Part shown: positions 11,071 through 22,884 of the stretch, in pieces
How positions within the stretch are numbered: the stretch's first letter is position 1
How the letters are laid out: each line of letters starts with the position of its first letter
NCBI GenBank assembly: GCA_037042915.1
Contig: CM073199.1
Location: 1,116,001 to 1,180,000 of the forward strand
Source: Auricularia sp. M13
Taxonomy: Eukaryota; Basidiomycota; Agaricomycetes; Auriculariales; Auriculariaceae
Direction: 5' to 3'
DNA length: 64,000 nt
Program-made: the position numbers and the translations under genes
Notes under the pieces: generated by a model
Told to the model about the DNA's origin: nothing
What the model saw: only the letters and a program-made list of their open reading frames with translations
Database searches by the model: none

Positions 11071-13273
11071 TCACAACGCCCAGATGTCCTTGACCAAATC
11101 CACCGTATCATCCTCATCCCTCACAGCAGGGCCGACTTTGATATGAATCCCCCTCTTGCCGCCGGTCTCCGCGTCGAACATCTAGAAGAAAGCAGGGACA
11201 CACCAAAGCATCAGTAAGTCGTCTCCTCGCAAGTCGAAAGGCGAAACGTTAAGCGCACCGTCGAGTACGAATGGTCCAAGAAGTCCTCCATGGCATAGTT
11301 CGGCTTGGTGAATGGCTCGCTGAACACTTTCGCAAGGACGGACGTCGGCGCGTGGTAATGCGCCGTCTGGCTCTGCAGCTCCCACAGCGAGCTCTCCAGT
11401 GCGCCGCTCTTCAGAGGCGACTTCTCCGAAGGATCGTATGGGTCTAGCCGAAGATTGAGATCAGCGACGCGTCGGCCTGGAATGGGAGGCAGGTAGCGCA
11501 TACCGGTATTGTCTCCCGGTATGGAATCGCGGTGGATGAGCGGCATGCACGCTGGATGCCTCTTAAGGAGGTTGTACACCAGCGCGATGATGGCCACTAT
11601 AGCAGCGGGAGGAGCGCTCAGCGACAAGCGTGACAGACGCTTTATGAAGGACGCGATCAGGGTCGCTGGTAGATGTCTGCAAAGATGCATCGTTAGAGGG
11701 AGGAAATGGCAACAACTGCAGGCGCATACGTACGTTGAAGCAAGCATGCGTTCCAGCATGCGGAAGAAACGAGCGCGATGCTTCAGGTGGAGGAGGTTGC
11801 GGTCCAAATACCCGTACAGTCGCACGTACAAATCTGGGTAGTCCCTGAAGAATGAAACCAAGGTCAACCGGCGTTATTTGTCAACGGCGACGAGAAAGAC
11901 GCACAGATTCATTGTGGTCATGAGTTCGAACAGCGTATTAAGCGCCAACAGCCCCGATGCACCACCTGCACAGTAGACTATTAGCAACTTGATGCAAATG
12001 CATGAGCCATACGGACCGTAATCCACACATCCCGCAATCCAATCCATAGCCCTGACTGCCTCCTCTTTCTTCAAATGCGGCACGAGGCGCAGATGCAGAA
12101 TGCCCAACGCGCGCACCGAATCAGCCTCGGACGACGAGATGCGCGGCAGCACGGCAAGCCACGCCGCGACGAGCTGCGCACGATGTGCGGGCGGAACGTG
12201 CAGCCGCGCGTGGATGTTCAGTCTCCCGGCGCGCGCGTATTTTTCTTCCTTCTCTTTGGAGGTAGACGGTTTGTCGAAGAATGCGCGCCAGTTATCCTCG
12301 TCCTCGTCATCGTTTTCGTTCTCGTCGTCGTGCTCTTCCGAAGCTGCAGATGCCGCTGCCGCTTTTGAGGGTGTCTTGCCGAATGCAGGCAGAAAGAATT
12401 TCAGGTCCTTGGAAGACTTGGGAAGATGATCGAGGGATTCGAGAATGCCGAAAGCGCGTCTGGCCATTTGGATGCTTGGCGCTGGGTCGTCGTCCTTCAT
12501 TATCGTTCTGAAGCGTATGGTGAGCGTGGATCTCACTAGGACGTGCAAGTACAGCGCACGTCATGTCGCGCAGGAAGAGCCAGCGTAGGTCATCGTATCC
12601 GAGATACTCCTTGACGTCCACTTCCGGCGCTTCAAGGACACCGCGAACGATGGTGCGCCAGACGTATATATGAACTTGCGGCGTGCCAGTTGCAGTGCTT
12701 ATACTCTCTGACAGGTGCTTGAGCAGAGAGAATAGAATTTGCAACGCGCCGTCCTAGATAATAGTATAATGGTCAGCAAGTTCTCCAGTTTATAAATTGC
12801 AAGACACACCCGTAAAGCTTGCTCTTCGTGCTGTAGCAAGCCACTCAGAAACGCCGAATACTCGTCCAGGCGAGCATACAGCCACGTCCTGACTTCGCTT
12901 GGAAGGCTCGAGCCAGGCGCAAAGAGTCCGCGAGAGACAAGCGAGACGAAGACGCGGTATGCGACGAAAATGGCAGCATGCGTTTCCTCGGGCGTCGCGC
13001 GCTTTGACTGCACCAGCACGAGCAAATCGGCCAGTGGGTTCAGTGACGGGGCATCTGGGTCAAGCAGCGTCGACTCTAATTCGGACAAGCTGGCAGCTTT
13101 GCTCGTGCTCTTCGCTTTTTTCGACGTCGACGCCGACGACGTGGAGGCCGACGCTTCGCCTACAAGACACTGAGTTTCCAGTTGCGCAATATGCGCACGC
13201 GCAACGCACCTGCATTGGAATCCCGTTTGCGCTTGCCGGCGCCTTTGTTTGGGCTTTTTTCTGCAGCCACCAT
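11071..13273 (-). CDS. NOC4: Nucleolar complex protein 4 (ribosome biogenesis)
   Basis: Noc4 belongs to the CBF/Mak21 family and works with Nop14 in maturation and export of the 40S subunit precursor. The hallmark C-terminal block is clear: DYPDLYVRLYGYLDRNLLHL, KHRARFFRMLERMLASTY, an intron, then HLPATLIASFIKRLSRLSLS, APPAAIVAIIALVYNLLKRH and PACMPLIHRD. The N-terminus starts MVAAEKSPNKGAGKRKRDSN, a basic nuclear-type segment. Before the domain are a Lys/Ser-rich linker and an acidic tract (EEHDDENENDDEDEDNW). The last exon reads MFDAETGGKRGIHIKVGP and ends DIWAL at 11071. About seven introns are placed by frame and splice sites. An in-frame ATG at 13366 is an alternative start. The identity is secure. 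The first exon is the least certain part. Confidence 0.88.
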
Positions 13274-13729
13274 GGTACGGAAGAGAAGCAAGCGCGAATC
13301 CAAACTCAGCAACGCGTCTTCGTGCTTCCACGAGTTCTTGAATGGTGAGGCCCTCATCTCCTTCAAATGCAGGGAGATTCTTGCGGGAATTAGTAGTAGG
13401 TAATAATCGTTGCTTTTTGCACCTCAATTCGCTATCTCCACTTTCTACAGCAGCCCCACATTGAATCCAAAATCATGAGTCTGCATTGCGAAACATAACT
13501 GAGTAAAGGTGTACAGGAAACAACATCGACAGCAGAAAGCCAAGCGTGTCTAGATACTGTAGCAGTAGTTTTGCAAGCCCTATCACGTCTCGTGATAATG
13601 TATTCCGAGAGCCTCGTACAACGCCGTCCATGGCCATACATAAAAATAGACACTACAACATCCCAAGAGAAAGAGGCTGCTGCGACGCGCTGCATCCACA
13701 GACAGATCCTCTGACAAGTGTCCATTCCT
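13274..13729. other. Intergenic between NOC4 and a membrane-protein gene
   Basis: No supported gene. It contains the likely promoter of NOC4 and the 3' end of the minus-strand membrane-protein gene that stops at 13730. Confidence 0.45.
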
Positions 13730-15044
13730 TTAGTACCGAGTATCCTTGGCATTTACGGAGTCCTGTGGGCCAAGGTAAGCACGAGGAGTTGAGATGAGAA
13801 GGAAGGACTGACCATGGGATGGAACTCGACGACGTGAGTGGGGAGCGTCGCCTCCGATTTGCTGGCCGACCATGTCGAGTTCTGTGCGGTGCGCGACTGG
13901 GTGCTGCCAGTGAAGCCAGAGACGGTCGTGCGGCCGTTGGTGCGGAAGCCCATGGTGCCCTTGGTGTGGTGGTCCGCCTTGACGGCGGTGCCCAAGGCGA
14001 TACGCAGGACAATGAGCGTGGGCGCGATCACCGTCGCGGACTGCAGCAGCGCGGAGAACGCGTACTGCTTCGTCATGTTGCGGGCAAAGAGCGGGATGTA
14101 GATCAGGCCGGAAACGGAGTAGATTGCCGCGCTCTCGACGAGGATCGCCGCGAGGGAGAGGTACTCCGACGACTGCTTGAGGCGCGTCATCTGGCGCTGG
14201 TGGTAGAACAGCTTGCCGGTGATGAGGAGCGTCGCGAGCACGTTGAAGCCGACGGAGATCGACCAGAACGCAGTGCCGAAGTTTGTCAGGTCCTCCTGGC
14301 CGAACTGCGCGGCAGGCTTGGACGAATAGTACATCAGACCGACACCAGATGCTAAATCGCGGCGGTGAGATACGAAGGCTGTACGCTGAAGAGCTGCGCT
14401 TACCAACGGAACCCAGGTAGACAATCGCGGGCAAAATGATTACCACGATGCTCTTTTGCCAGATAATGAAAGTACGGTACAACTGTGCATAGGTTCGTCT
14501 CAGCAACTGCGGCAGCAGCGGAATGGACATTAACGGTCACGCACAATCAAGCTGTCAGCGAGGAAGATGTTCACGACGCTGGCGGCGTTCTTGGTGATCG
14601 TCAAGGTTGAGCTACCGGTGAGAGTCGCGAAAGCTCCCCTGAGGAGTGGTCAGCGGCGAAGCCATTATAACGGTTCGACACTTGGACTTACGGGTCAATC
14701 GTTGCTTCCACGAACTCGATCTCACTCCACTTGCAGGAGCAAGAGAAGTATATGATACTGACGAGTAACATAAGGACGGTGTACCCCAGGGTGATGTAGT
14801 GTCCCGTGGTCCGCGTCTTCCTCTGGACGAGGAAGTGCAGGCAGATACCGGCGAGGATAACATACATGCCTGTCGCACGCGGAGTCAGCCTGAGATCGCA
14901 GGCGGGGAGAGACAGCGACAACATACCGAAGGTGACACATCCCACAATCGCGGCTGCGAAGCTCTGACGGGCGATGTCGAGAGCGGCGGCGGCAGCGGCA
15001 GCGGCGGCAGCGGGATCCTGTTGCGGGGCGTCCGAAGAAGACAT
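13730..15044 (-). CDS. Multi-pass membrane protein, paralogue 1 of 3
   Basis: Starts MSSSDAPQQDP followed by an alanine run. Hydrophobic segments follow in order: AAAIVGCVTFG / MYVILAGICLHFLVQ, ITLGYTVLMLLVSIIYF, a conserved KWSEIEFVE motif, VVNIFLADSLIV, IVVIILPAIVYLGS, FWSISVGFNVLATLLITGKL, LAAILVESAAIYSVSGLIYI and ATVIAPTLIVLRIALG. That suggests about seven transmembrane helices. The cytosolic-type tail is Ser/Thr-rich, and a last small exon ends DSVNAKDTRY at 13730. Five or so introns were read. The family is an Agaricomycete membrane-protein type for which I know no function. Two paralogues lie at 17656-18728 and 32567-33901, all on the minus strand. Receptor, channel and transporter roles are all open. 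Confidence 0.75.
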
Positions 15045-15375
15045 AACGGCTCGTTGACGAAGTGAGGGCGGGTCCGAGGCGAAGAATACCAGCCGGGGGG
15101 GAGATGGTTATTTATGAAGCCAGCGGATATCAGGGGCCCAGATTCTGCTCGCATTGCGGGATATTCGCATCTCTGGTGCATCAGCGGCATCTGTCTGATG
15201 TCGATATGGCTCTGGCAGCCAATTTCCCGATTCAGGCGCGCCAAGGTTGCGTGACCACCGCGCACGCGGCACAGCCTCCCGGCTCGTCCCACCGTGTGTC
15301 TGGCCCCGGGATTCATCGAGGATATAGAGCGCACAGCAAGAACAACCGTGCGCGCCGCCACAGCCAACCGCCACC

Positions 15376-16276
15376 ATGCGCCCCGCCGCCGCTTCGAACG
15401 GCGACAGGCTCTGGCTCGGAGCCTCCGTCCTCACGCTCGTCGTCGCGCTGTATTTCAACGTGCGCATCTTGCTGCATACATGGGCTGCTCAGGCGGACAT
15501 GGACCCTCCGCCGAGGGAGTACAGTCAGTCTCTTACCACATATCATTTCTGCCCCGACGTTATTGACGGTGTGACCAGGCTACATTGAGGAAGATTTCCC
15601 GCCCACGCTCTTTCCGCTCTCGGAGCATCCCTGGAACTCGCAAATCGTCATCGAGGACACCGTACACTATGCGCCCAACAACTCTAAGGAATGGCACTCG
15701 CTCTTTCCGGAGGGCAGTGACGGTTTCGTTCGTTTGGGCCCTAACGCGCGCCTGTTCGGTGTGTCCGCTTTCCACCAGGTGAGTCTGCGCACCGTCGTCA
15801 CTGTTTAGGAATTACTCAAGATGGCCACAGATGCACTGCCTAGACGGTACGCATCGTCCGGCTCCAATGTCTCATGATCGCTCATCGTCCTGTAGAGCTC
15901 CGGCGCGCAATCATCAGGCCACCGCCGACCGAATGGGAGGGTTGGCACACCGTTCACTGTCTAGGCTGTACGTATACCCTTCTCATATCGTTTCTGCGTC
16001 CGCACATGCTGATAACGTTCATTGCATAGAGTGAGTGTGGCACGAGCCCCGAATCTGAACCGTGTCGTTGAATCTGATCATCCGAATTTCTCCAGCATTC
16101 GTCAGATGATGCTCTGCGCAGCCAACGTGCGCCTTGAGCCTGTCAAGGCTCACGTTGCCCCGGGCATGGAGAAGGTCGACGGGCTCGGCCTTACGCACCG
16201 CTGTCGCGACTGGACCAAGATTCGCTCCATCCTGGAGGAGAACTACAAGACGTGGCCGCCGGATGCGTACCCGTAA
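15376..16276 (+). CDS. UstYa-like (DUF3328) oxidase, copy 1
   Basis: Starts MRPAAASNGDRLWLGASVLT. A single N-terminal membrane anchor (LTLVVALYFNVRILLHTW) is followed by the lumenal DUF3328 domain. The family carries two HxxHC motifs. Here they are HQMHC (joined across an intron at about 15779-15830) and HTVHC, followed by CTIRQMMLCAANVRLEP, the typical RQ-x-LCAA signature. The end (LTHRCRDWTKIRSILEENYK) also fits, with the CRDW motif. Five exons are read with clean donors. UstYa-family proteins catalyse oxidative steps such as macrocyclisation, hydroxylation or halogenation of peptide products in fungal secretory compartments. Its neighbours are two multi-pass membrane proteins, a second UstYa-like gene and an MFS exporter. 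The family call is strong; the substrate is unknown. Confidence 0.88.
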
Positions 16277-17655
16277 GATGGTCCTGTTGTCGGCTAGATA
16301 GTGCATATTTCGCTACTACTTCCTCTCAATCTCCTGTGTTTGTAAGTCTAGTATAGGGGACCAATCCTGTCAAATGTCACTGTCGTTTCGTCTGTCCCCA
16401 TCCGGTAAACTGCACTTTCGCACCCCCGACCGGAGGAAGCGTGAGCTCGAGCCGTCCGCCGATGACAAAGCTCCCGTCGCACAACGGCCAATGTCTGCAA
16501 TATTCAGGCACCCTGACAGATACACACGTACCAGGTCCCATCCCAGACGCAAGAAGTCCTCGCTGATATTGTATGCCATCTCAGCTCATAAACCTCGTAT
16601 CTCCAGTCAGCCACACGGAATCCGCACTATCAGCACGAGACGCGCGTCCGGGCGCCGGTCCTGGGGTCCTCGCTTGTGTGCAAATCGCCGGGATCAACTG
16701 ATTGTGATAGCGTCGGGCGCTCACGTGGGGCCACGGAACAGGCGGGATGATCCCGCGACGCCGATCTTCCTAATCGGGCGTGGGAAAAATGGTAGCTCCC
16801 GCCGACGGAGATTCTCAGGACCACAACTGTGCCAAAGACTAGAACAGAACGTTTCGGTTCATCATGTTTCGAATAATCGCACTTATATCAAAACATATGA
16901 GCTTTCTGCTCCACGGTCGACGGAACCCCGTCGCACGTGAAGTCGAAGTTATCATCTTGTACGCGTGCTGCAGCGCGGTACAACCTCCGCCCGACGGCAC
17001 CAGTATCAATAACTCGAATCTGAGATCCCATCGAGGCCAGCCTCTAGCAGACTCTCTCACGGCGCAATTCAAGTTTCCGCGGTCCGCATGGCAGACTCCC
17101 GAGGCAAACGAAAGCTGACAAGCTATTGCCACCGTTGGAACAGAACTGTCATGGAATTGACACGCCCGTCTCCGCTGAGGGGAGTTGCCCAATGCAGAGG
17201 TGCGACGCATGCACAACTCTGAGGGGCTTCAGGATGGACACGTTGAGAATTCGAAGCAGCAAGGGCTTCGGGACGAGTCCCTTTGCACGCAACGGGTCCT
17301 TGTCTACATCGCCACGTACTGTACCCTGAATCACAGTAATGTGAAATTCCGAGGTACCTCTCGGTCTCTCCGGAGAGGCATATCACCTCGACAGCTGGCA
17401 GCCAGAAGCCGTTCGATGGAAGCACTCACACAACAGCTCATGATGCCTTGCTCAAAATTTCGGTCTGTGGGTGCTGGGCTATGAAGATGTGTTCCCCCAA
17501 GATCGATCTGAAATTTACGCCAGATGCTAGTAGATTCATGCACGTAGTGAAGATTATATCCACATTTTTACAGCAGCCAGAGCATATCAACGGCTACCTC
17601 CTTAAAGCCAAACACTATCGCACATTTCGATCGTGAACATGAAAGAGCATCTCAG
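16277..17655. other. Intergenic, no gene recognised
   Basis: Both strands have open frames (for example 16374-16940 plus and 16839-17216 minus), but none shows a family motif, a signal peptide or a splice pattern. I looked for short secreted or repeat-containing peptides and saw none. Confidence 0.4.
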
Positions 17656-18728
17656 TCAGTCTACACGGGCTCCTTGTGTGTCTACGACGAAATTAGTGGA
17701 ATGCACGGTGCAAGGACTAATCGCACGAACCGAAGATGCGTCAGTCTCAGCAGCGCGCGCGACGACGGGGAGCTCCATCTCTGCCCAGTCGCGTGTGATC
17801 GCGAGACCCTTTGCCATACGAAGAATAATGACGTTCGTAGCCACGCACTGTCATTCGCAGACACATCAGCCTTTGAGTCGACACTATCACTAACCAACGG
17901 AATGAAAAACGTACCGACGTTGCCACCAGCAGCGCAGAGAACGGGAACTGCGTGGGGTTGTTGCGTGCGAAGAGCGGGATGTAAATAATCGCGACAACGG
18001 CGTAGAGCGCGGCGCTCTCTGCGAGGATGGCAACCTCGTTGCTGGATCCCTTGCCTCCGGCGCGTGCGTTGAACTTGTGCAGCGCCCCGCGGCGGTACAT
18101 GAGACGGGCGGCGATGAGGAGCGTCGCGACGACGTTCGTGCCTACGCTCAGACTCCAGAACGGCGTGCCAAAATCGATAATCTTCGTCTGACCAAAAGCC
18201 GCACCAGGTTTGGCGGTCTCGACGAGGAGGCCAATGCCCGTCGCGATGCTTGCGAGGTACACCGCGCCGGGTACGAGCGGCGCGGTCCAGCGACCGGAGT
18301 ACACGACGAAGCAGCGCCAGACAATAAACCCGTCAGCAAGCCAGATGTTGATGGTGTACATGGTGTTCTTTAGCAGCGCCAGGTCTGAGCTGAGCTGCGT
18401 CGCGAACGCCGCGGGGCCCTCCGCTGGTACCTCGACGAACTCAATCGCGGACCATTTTGAGCCCGCACAGTAGTACACCGTTTGCACGATGAACATGAGC
18501 GTAACGTAGCCAAGCGCCAGCCGGCCGTTCATCTTGTGGCCGGAGCCGCGAGGCCGGACGATGAGTGCGTGCGCGGTCAGCAGGAAGATGGCGAGATAAA
18601 AGCCTGGTGCGACAGGTGAGTGCTCAGGACGGTTGGGATGGGGCTGTGTGCGTACCATAGCCAACGCTGGCGACGAGCGCGGCGCCATAGGAGTTCCGGA
18701 GCACGCTGAGGTCGGCGGGGGCAGACAT
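17656..18728 (-). CDS. Multi-pass membrane protein, paralogue 2 of 3
   Basis: Starts MSAPADLSVLRNSYGAALVA. The helix order matches paralogue 1: FYLAIFLLTAHALIV, LGYVTLMFIVQTVYY, KWSAIEFVE, INIWLADGFIVWRCFVVY, LVPGAVYLASIATGIGLLV, FWSLSVGTNVVATLLIAARL, VAILAESAALYAVVAIIYIP and, after an intron with a GTACGT donor, NVIILRMAKG. The first exon ends after VASVGYG with a GTACGC donor. The large second exon is longer than its counterpart in paralogue 1, so an intron has been lost or gained. A short tail follows (stop at 17656). The function is unknown. It is divergently arranged with the UstYa-like gene starting at 19045, so the 316 bp between them is a candidate shared promoter. Confidence 0.75.
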
Positions 18729-19044
18729 GGCGGCGAGCACTTGGGCGGACAGCGCTGGGAACTCAGACCGGTTGACAGATACTCAGGCTTATAATAGGCG
18801 CGGTATTGCGAACTCCTCAGCCCATTGCGGAGGACGGAGCACAGAGCCGGGCAGGATGTGGGAGTTGGACAGCTCAAAACTGGATCCGGATAGGGGCTGT
18901 TCCGATCATCGGGGGCTCCGAGGCTCGAATCTTGTACTCACGGCATGCTCGGATGGGGGCTGGACTGATGCGAGCCAAAGATGAAATACGTGCACGGACC
19001 GAGCCACATCGCACTCAGGCTTTGCACCATCCGACGTACGTACG

Positions 19045-19761
19045 ATGTTGTCCTCGCTGGCCAGCGCGGGCCCGAGCTCCCGCACGCTCTATATTCTCGG
19101 CACGTCGCTGCTCGTGCTCAACGTTGCCGTGAGCGTGATGAACTGGACGGCGCTGCGGTCTGTGCGGACCAAGAGCCTGGATGACTACAGTACGTGTCTT
19201 TCCCCAAGCCCACCCGCGCCGCACGGGCTGACCAGCGCGCAGCGTTTGAGGGCGACGACTACCCGGACTACCATCCCATAAAGCTCGACACGGTCGCGCT
19301 GACACCGGAGAATAGCATGCACTACCACATCTGGGACCCGTCCAACACGTCCGAGCCCAACCACGACATCAACGCCGTCGAATGGCGTAGCGTCTACCCG
19401 CCGGGCGGCGGCTTTGTCTTCCTGGGCAAGCAGAAGCGCCCGTTCGGTCTCGCGCTCTTCCACCAGCACCATTGTCTGGAGAAGATTCGCATTGCGATGG
19501 CTCAGCGCAAGGACAACCAGCACGTCCGCCATTGCTTCGCGTATATGCGTCAGGTCAGGGTGCAATTTCATCTCGGGGCTGGCGGCTGACGACTTCTCTT
19601 CGCAGTCCATCCTGTGCGAGGCCAGCCCGGTCATCGAACCCGTCGTGCCCATTCTCGGACGCCGGAGCGTGAACGCAGAGACGCCGCGGGTATGTAGGGA
19701 CTGGACGGCGGTGTACGCGCTCGCCGAGCAGAGCTGGCGTGAAGCAGGCGGCAGAGACTAG
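19045..19761 (+). CDS. UstYa-like (DUF3328) oxidase, copy 2
   Basis: Starts MLSSLASAGPSSRTLYILGT, with the membrane anchor TLYILGTSLLVLNVAVSVM. After the first intron come YTFEGDDYPDYHPIKLD (a typical DUF3328 entry motif) and LALFHQHHCLEKIRIAMAQR with the first HxxHC (HQHHC). The second HxxHC follows (HVRHC in QHVRHCFAYMRQ), then after an intron SILCEASPVIEPV, and the closing motif RVCRDW. Both metal-binding-type motifs are intact. The third intron splits RQ from SILC, just as copy 1 is split near the same point. The two copies are diverged, so the duplication is old or they have different ancestry. It lies between paralogue 2 of the membrane family and the MFS exporter. The family call is strong; the substrate is unknown. 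Confidence 0.88.
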
Positions 19762-20026
19762 CGCTCGCAACGTCATTACCGTGCTTGCGCAGGTTGATGT
19801 TACTCATACTGTCCTGAGACTACCTTCTCAGCCCTTCTCTTTGCTGTGTTGTTGTACAGTTGTCACCGGGTGTACTTACAGTCGTTCATTATCACCGTTT
19901 CCGCTACTTCGGAGTGAGCCGGACTGCTTCCTGAGACGCATGCTCGCACCCGTGCTTCCATCACGCCGCGCAATAAAAAATGGGCCGTAGCAGCCGCCTT
20001 TCTCTGTCCGCGCCCGCTCCCTCGCC

Positions 20027-21926
20027 ATGACCAACGGACACGAGCTCAAGCCCTCAGAGGCAGACACTGGTACGGCCGTCGTCTCGCGTACCACGTCGCA
20101 GTCGCCGCAACCAGCGCCAGCACCAGCAGCAGACAATGCGGCGCCGCCCAAGGACGCCGCGTTCTGGCTGTCCATCCTTGCCCTCATGGTCGCCACCTTC
20201 CTCGCCGCTCTCGACACGTCCGCGGTCTCGACGGCGCTGCCGACCATTATCGCCGACTTCCAGGGCAAGGAGTTCGTCTGGATAGGATCGGCGTACTCGC
20301 TCGCGGGCACGGCCTTCCTCCCGCTCAGTGGCCACCTCGCCAACATCTTCGGCCGCCGTCCCATCCTACTCATTTTCCTGGGCGCTTTTGCCGTCGGCTC
20401 TGCGCTCTGCGGCGCCGCACAGAGCATGAACATGCTCATCGCCGGCCGCACGGTTCAAGGCATGGGCTCGGGTGGCATCCTGGCGCTTACCGAGATTGTG
20501 CTCGCCGACCTCGTGCCCCTCGCCGAGCGTGGCGCCTACCAGGGCATGTTCGGCCTTACCTGGAGCATCGCCAGCGTCATTGGTCCAGTCGTAGGCGGCG
20601 CATTCGCACAGCGCAAGGACTGGACGTGGCGCGGTCTGTTCTGTAAGCAATGCTGCTTCGCTTTCTGCAAGTCCAAATTAACGATTTCGGCACCGGCGCA
20701 GACTTAAACCTTCCGTTGACGGGCTTGAGCGCGCTGCTCTGCCTCTTCTTCCTCCGCCTGAAGGTCCCTCATGCATCCTTCAAGGAGCGCATTGCGCGCA
20801 TTGATTGGATGTGCGCCCGCTCCCCAAGTCCTCGCTTCCATCTCAGCTGACGCATCACACAGCGGCAACCTGATTATCATCGGCTCCACGACGTCTGCAC
20901 TCATCGGGCTCACCTGGGCTGGTGTCCGGCACCCGTGGGACGACGCAGCCGTGCTTGCGCCCTTGATCATCGGGCTCGTCGGAATTGTTGCCTTCCTCAT
21001 CTATGAGGCTAAGGTTCCCCGCGAGCCGACCGTCCCGTGGCGCTTGCTCAATAACCGCACGTCTCTTAGCGGATATATTGGCACGGGCATGCAGGGCCTC
21101 ATCATCTCCGCCGCTCTGTGTAAGCATTGCATTTTCCGGCGCAGGTGCCATCGCATGCTAAACAGACCCTTGCGCAGTCTACCTGCCCGTGTATTTCCAA
21201 GCATGCAAGGACGCATCACCGCTCAAGTCGGGCGTCGACATGCTGCCGTACTCGTTCTCCATTGCGCCATTCGCCATCGTGGCTGGCGCAACAGCAACGG
21301 GCACGGGCAAGTACAGGCCACAGAACGTAATTGCCTGGGCGTTCGTTGTGATTGGCATGGGCCTGCAGTCGACGCTTCACACCACCAGTGCGACGCGCAA
21401 CTGGGCCGGCTTTCAGATCGTCGCCGGTATTGGCTTCGGGCTGCTCTTTACCGCTACGACGTTCCCCATCCTCGCACCGCTGCCCACGGAGGACAACGCC
21501 GCGGCGCTCTCGCTGTTCATCTTCGTGCGCAGCTTCTTCCAGGCATGGGGTGTCACCATTGGCAGCACCGTCCTGCAGAACGAGCTCTCGTCGCGTCTGC
21601 CTGACGCGTTCTTGCAGCAGCTTCCGGAGGGCATCGAGATCTCTTACGCAGCCATTCCGGCGGTTGGCGCGCTGGAGGAGCCGCTGCGCCGCGAGGTGCA
21701 GGACGCATTTGCTGGCTCGCTCAGCGTGCTGTGGCAGGTCATGATCGGCCTCGCTGGACTCGGCTTCCTGAGCTCGCTCCTGATGAAGGAGTTGGGCATG
21801 GGTACCGCCGTCGACGAGCGTTTCGGTCTCGAGGGCCGTGATAAAGTCCCCGACTCCGAGGCGCAGCTGCCGTCGACGCCTGGTCTCGACGAGAAGGTAC
21901 GCGCGTCGAGCCCCGCCGCCGCGTGA
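20027..21926 (+). CDS. MFS exporter, drug:H+ antiporter-2 (14-TM) type
   Basis: Starts MTNGHELKPSEADTGTAVVS with a disordered Pro/Ala-rich N-terminus. The first helix is FWLSILALMVATFLAALDTS, with the DHA2-type LDTSAVSTALPTI motif. The MFS motif A-like stretch is GHLANIFGRRPILL, and motif C appears as GPVVGGAF after SIASVI. Three introns (about 20643-20700, 20808-20863, 21120-21179) interrupt the frame. The second half holds YLPVYFQACKDASPLKSGVD and FQIVAGIGFGLLFTATTFPI. Length (about 550 residues) and helix spacing fit 14-TM exporters, which carry toxins, peptides or drugs out of the cell. It is the likely export step if the surrounding genes form a metabolite cluster. No break was seen. Confidence 0.88.
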
Positions 21927-22884
21927 TATCGTCCTGTCTTCTGGTCTGAGTTTCGCATACCTCGGGAGGTCTCTTGCATCTTGCCTTCTTCCTTGTGTAT
22001 ATTGGTTTTCTTGACTGTCATTATAGCCGTACCCTTTCTCCCGCGAGTGTTTGCTGTTCTGCTTTTCCGCCCAGTGCTGTACGTGCCCAACTTGCACACT
22101 CTCTGTCGTTTGTATGTAGCGTAGAGACGCCCCACCACACCACAAATCAACTGATCAACTCAGAATTGAAGTGCCTCGTCGGAAAGCTTTCTCGACGACT
22201 ATCCCGACCAGCTCTTACCCCTTCTCGCAGTCAATCTTCACTCCGGGAGTTTGCGAGGAGAAGAGCGCCATCACCTCCCGCCTTGCGGTTGTTTTGCGAC
22301 AGGATTACGGGTGAGACTGCAAGAAGGGTTCGAAAGAGTGTCCATGATTCGGTTGTCGTTTAGTGCTCATGTGTATGTAAAGATTGGCAAGGTCAAATCG
22401 CAGTGAATGCTGCCTGTCAACTTGTCAATGGGGATGATCAGCGATCTTGATAACTACATAATAACTTGTCATTGTGCAACTGCAAGATCGACGCTCCCTG
22501 TGTGTCATACTACGATTGTCAGGAGGGTCAGCCATGCACAAGTCGTTGCAGCAGCGACAGGGACCGGCCCAATGGTTAATCGTAGCCCGAATTATTGTCC
22601 ATCAGACTGCGCGCTGCGTCCAGCTTCCGCGCTGTCACTGTTGCAAATTATCCCAAAATACGGCAAACTGACCTGATAGCTTGCGTTGTTACCTGAGAGT
22701 GAGCGCTACACAACTGCGGCGCCCATCCTCTCTGGTTACTGTCCGATGTGAGCGACGGATCTTGGGTAGGGTCTCCTCGTCAACGTGTTTCGCCGAGTCC
22801 TTTCTCACCGCAGAAGTATCCTGAAGCGGCAGCTTGTGGTTTGGCTCTTCCAGTCAGGTGAGGGGAGTAAACATGACCGTGTAG
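21927..22884. other. Intergenic downstream of the MFS gene
   Basis: Pyrimidine-rich 3' UTR to about 22100, then sequence without a convincing frame on either strand. Confidence 0.4.

Noticed and set aside
12899-13348. Plus-strand frame of about 149 codons opposite NOC4
   Set aside because: Antisense shadow of a well-identified gene, with no family resemblance.
17747-18877. A longer single-frame reading of membrane paralogue 2
   Set aside because: It passes through introns and a non-coding 5' part. Splice signals and paralogue comparison favour the 17656-18728 model.
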